Assembly: GCA_016185865.1 (NCBI GenBank)
Contig: JACPMU010000012.1
Location: 1 to 11,954 of the forward strand
From: Candidatus Woesearchaeota archaeon
Lineage (GTDB): Archaea > Nanobdellota > Nanobdellia > Woesearchaeales > GW2011-AR4
Reading direction: 5' to 3'
DNA length: 11,954 nt
Shown: piece by piece, positions 11,869 through 11,954 of the stretch
Layout of the letters: every line of letters begins with the position of its first letter
Position numbering within the stretch: position 1 is the first letter of the stretch
Made by a program: the position numbers and the translations under genes
Notes under the pieces: generated by a model
Told to the model about the DNA's origin: nothing
What the model saw: only the letters and a program-made list of their open reading frames with translations
Databases searched by the model: none

Positions 11869-11954
11869 TACGGCTTGCGGGAATTGAACCCGCCTTACAA
11901 GCTTTTTCAACCAATTATTTTGTTGGGAAGCTCGTGTCTTGCCGATAGACCAAA
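11869..11954 (-). tRNA. tRNA-Gly(CCC) with intron, first five bases outside the window
   Basis: On the minus strand: D arm GTCT-ATCGGCA-AGAC (11950 to 11936), anticodon stem CGAGC/GCTTG, loop TTCCCAA with anticodon CCC (11927-11925) after removing an intron, T arm GCGGG-TTCAATT-CCCGC, acceptor 3' strand AAGCCGT and discriminator A (11869). CCA is not encoded. The arm CGAGCTTCCCAA fits archaeal Gly(CCC). Position 72 is U, so the first pair would be G-U or A-U; the window edge hides base 1. If the intron boundary were shifted by two, the anticodon would read CCA (Trp), but the standard 37/38 site gives CCC. Confidence 0.8.
11904..11923 (-). other. 20-nt intron of tRNA-Gly(CCC)
   Basis: Lies at the canonical 37/38 position. 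Three pairs of a central helix form between U32-U33-C34 and GAA near the intron 3' end, and the 3' splice bulge is AA^A. An alternative CCAA/TTGG pairing involves the anticodon. Twenty bases is near the short end for archaeal tRNA introns. Confidence 0.65.

Overview
The window looks like a chromosomal segment of a small-genome, moderately AT-rich archaeon, most likely of the DPANN group (Woesearchaeota/Pacearchaeota-like). Archaeal signs are PCNA, an archaeal-type RNase J, a SEC59/dolichol-kinase-like membrane protein, TATA boxes about 26-28 bases before many start codons (leaderless transcription), and tRNA genes with bulge-helix-bulge introns and no encoded CCA. Bacterial-type genes acquired by such lineages are also present: DNA gyrase A and ScpB. 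The lineage call is an inference from gene content and style, not from a marker-gene tree.

Layout. Positions 1-4825 are almost all minus strand: the N-terminal 447 codons of gyrA, a 46-residue zinc ribbon, scpB, a small membrane protein, a 62-residue zinc-ribbon protein, and an overlapping pair made of a conserved DPANN-type soluble protein and a secreted, membrane-anchored protein. At about 4830-4935 there is a divergent promoter region. A plus-strand operon (4936-6268) then encodes three small proteins that I read as diverged paralogues sharing one beta-strand plus coiled-coil module. Positions 6269-6562 form an RNA-rich intergenic region with several inverted repeats, a possible 21-residue Cys4 micro-protein on the minus strand, and a GNRA-capped hairpin just upstream of a tRNA gene.

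The tRNA gene (6563-6720) is the most interesting item. It folds as tRNA-Leu(CAA) only if two introns are removed: a 31-nt intron between positions 30 and 31 with a nearly textbook bulge-helix-bulge, and a 43-nt intron at the canonical 37/38 site. An AT-rich HNH endonuclease gene with two zinc fingers starts 15 nt after this tRNA, with no visible promoter of its own. It separates the tRNA from RNase J (7823-9148).

Positions 9198-10300 hold a small anchored protein followed directly by pcn (sliding clamp). Then come a C-terminally anchored small protein, a leaderless 155-residue protein of unknown function, a convergent dolichol/phytol-kinase-like protein, and a minus-strand tRNA-Gly(CCC) with a 20-nt intron, cut off by the window end.

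Functionally the window mixes chromosome maintenance (GyrA, ScpB, PCNA), RNA processing (RNase J and intron-containing tRNAs) and envelope functions (secreted anchored protein, polyprenol-kinase-like protein). I see no CRISPR array, insertion sequence, rRNA or defence operon.
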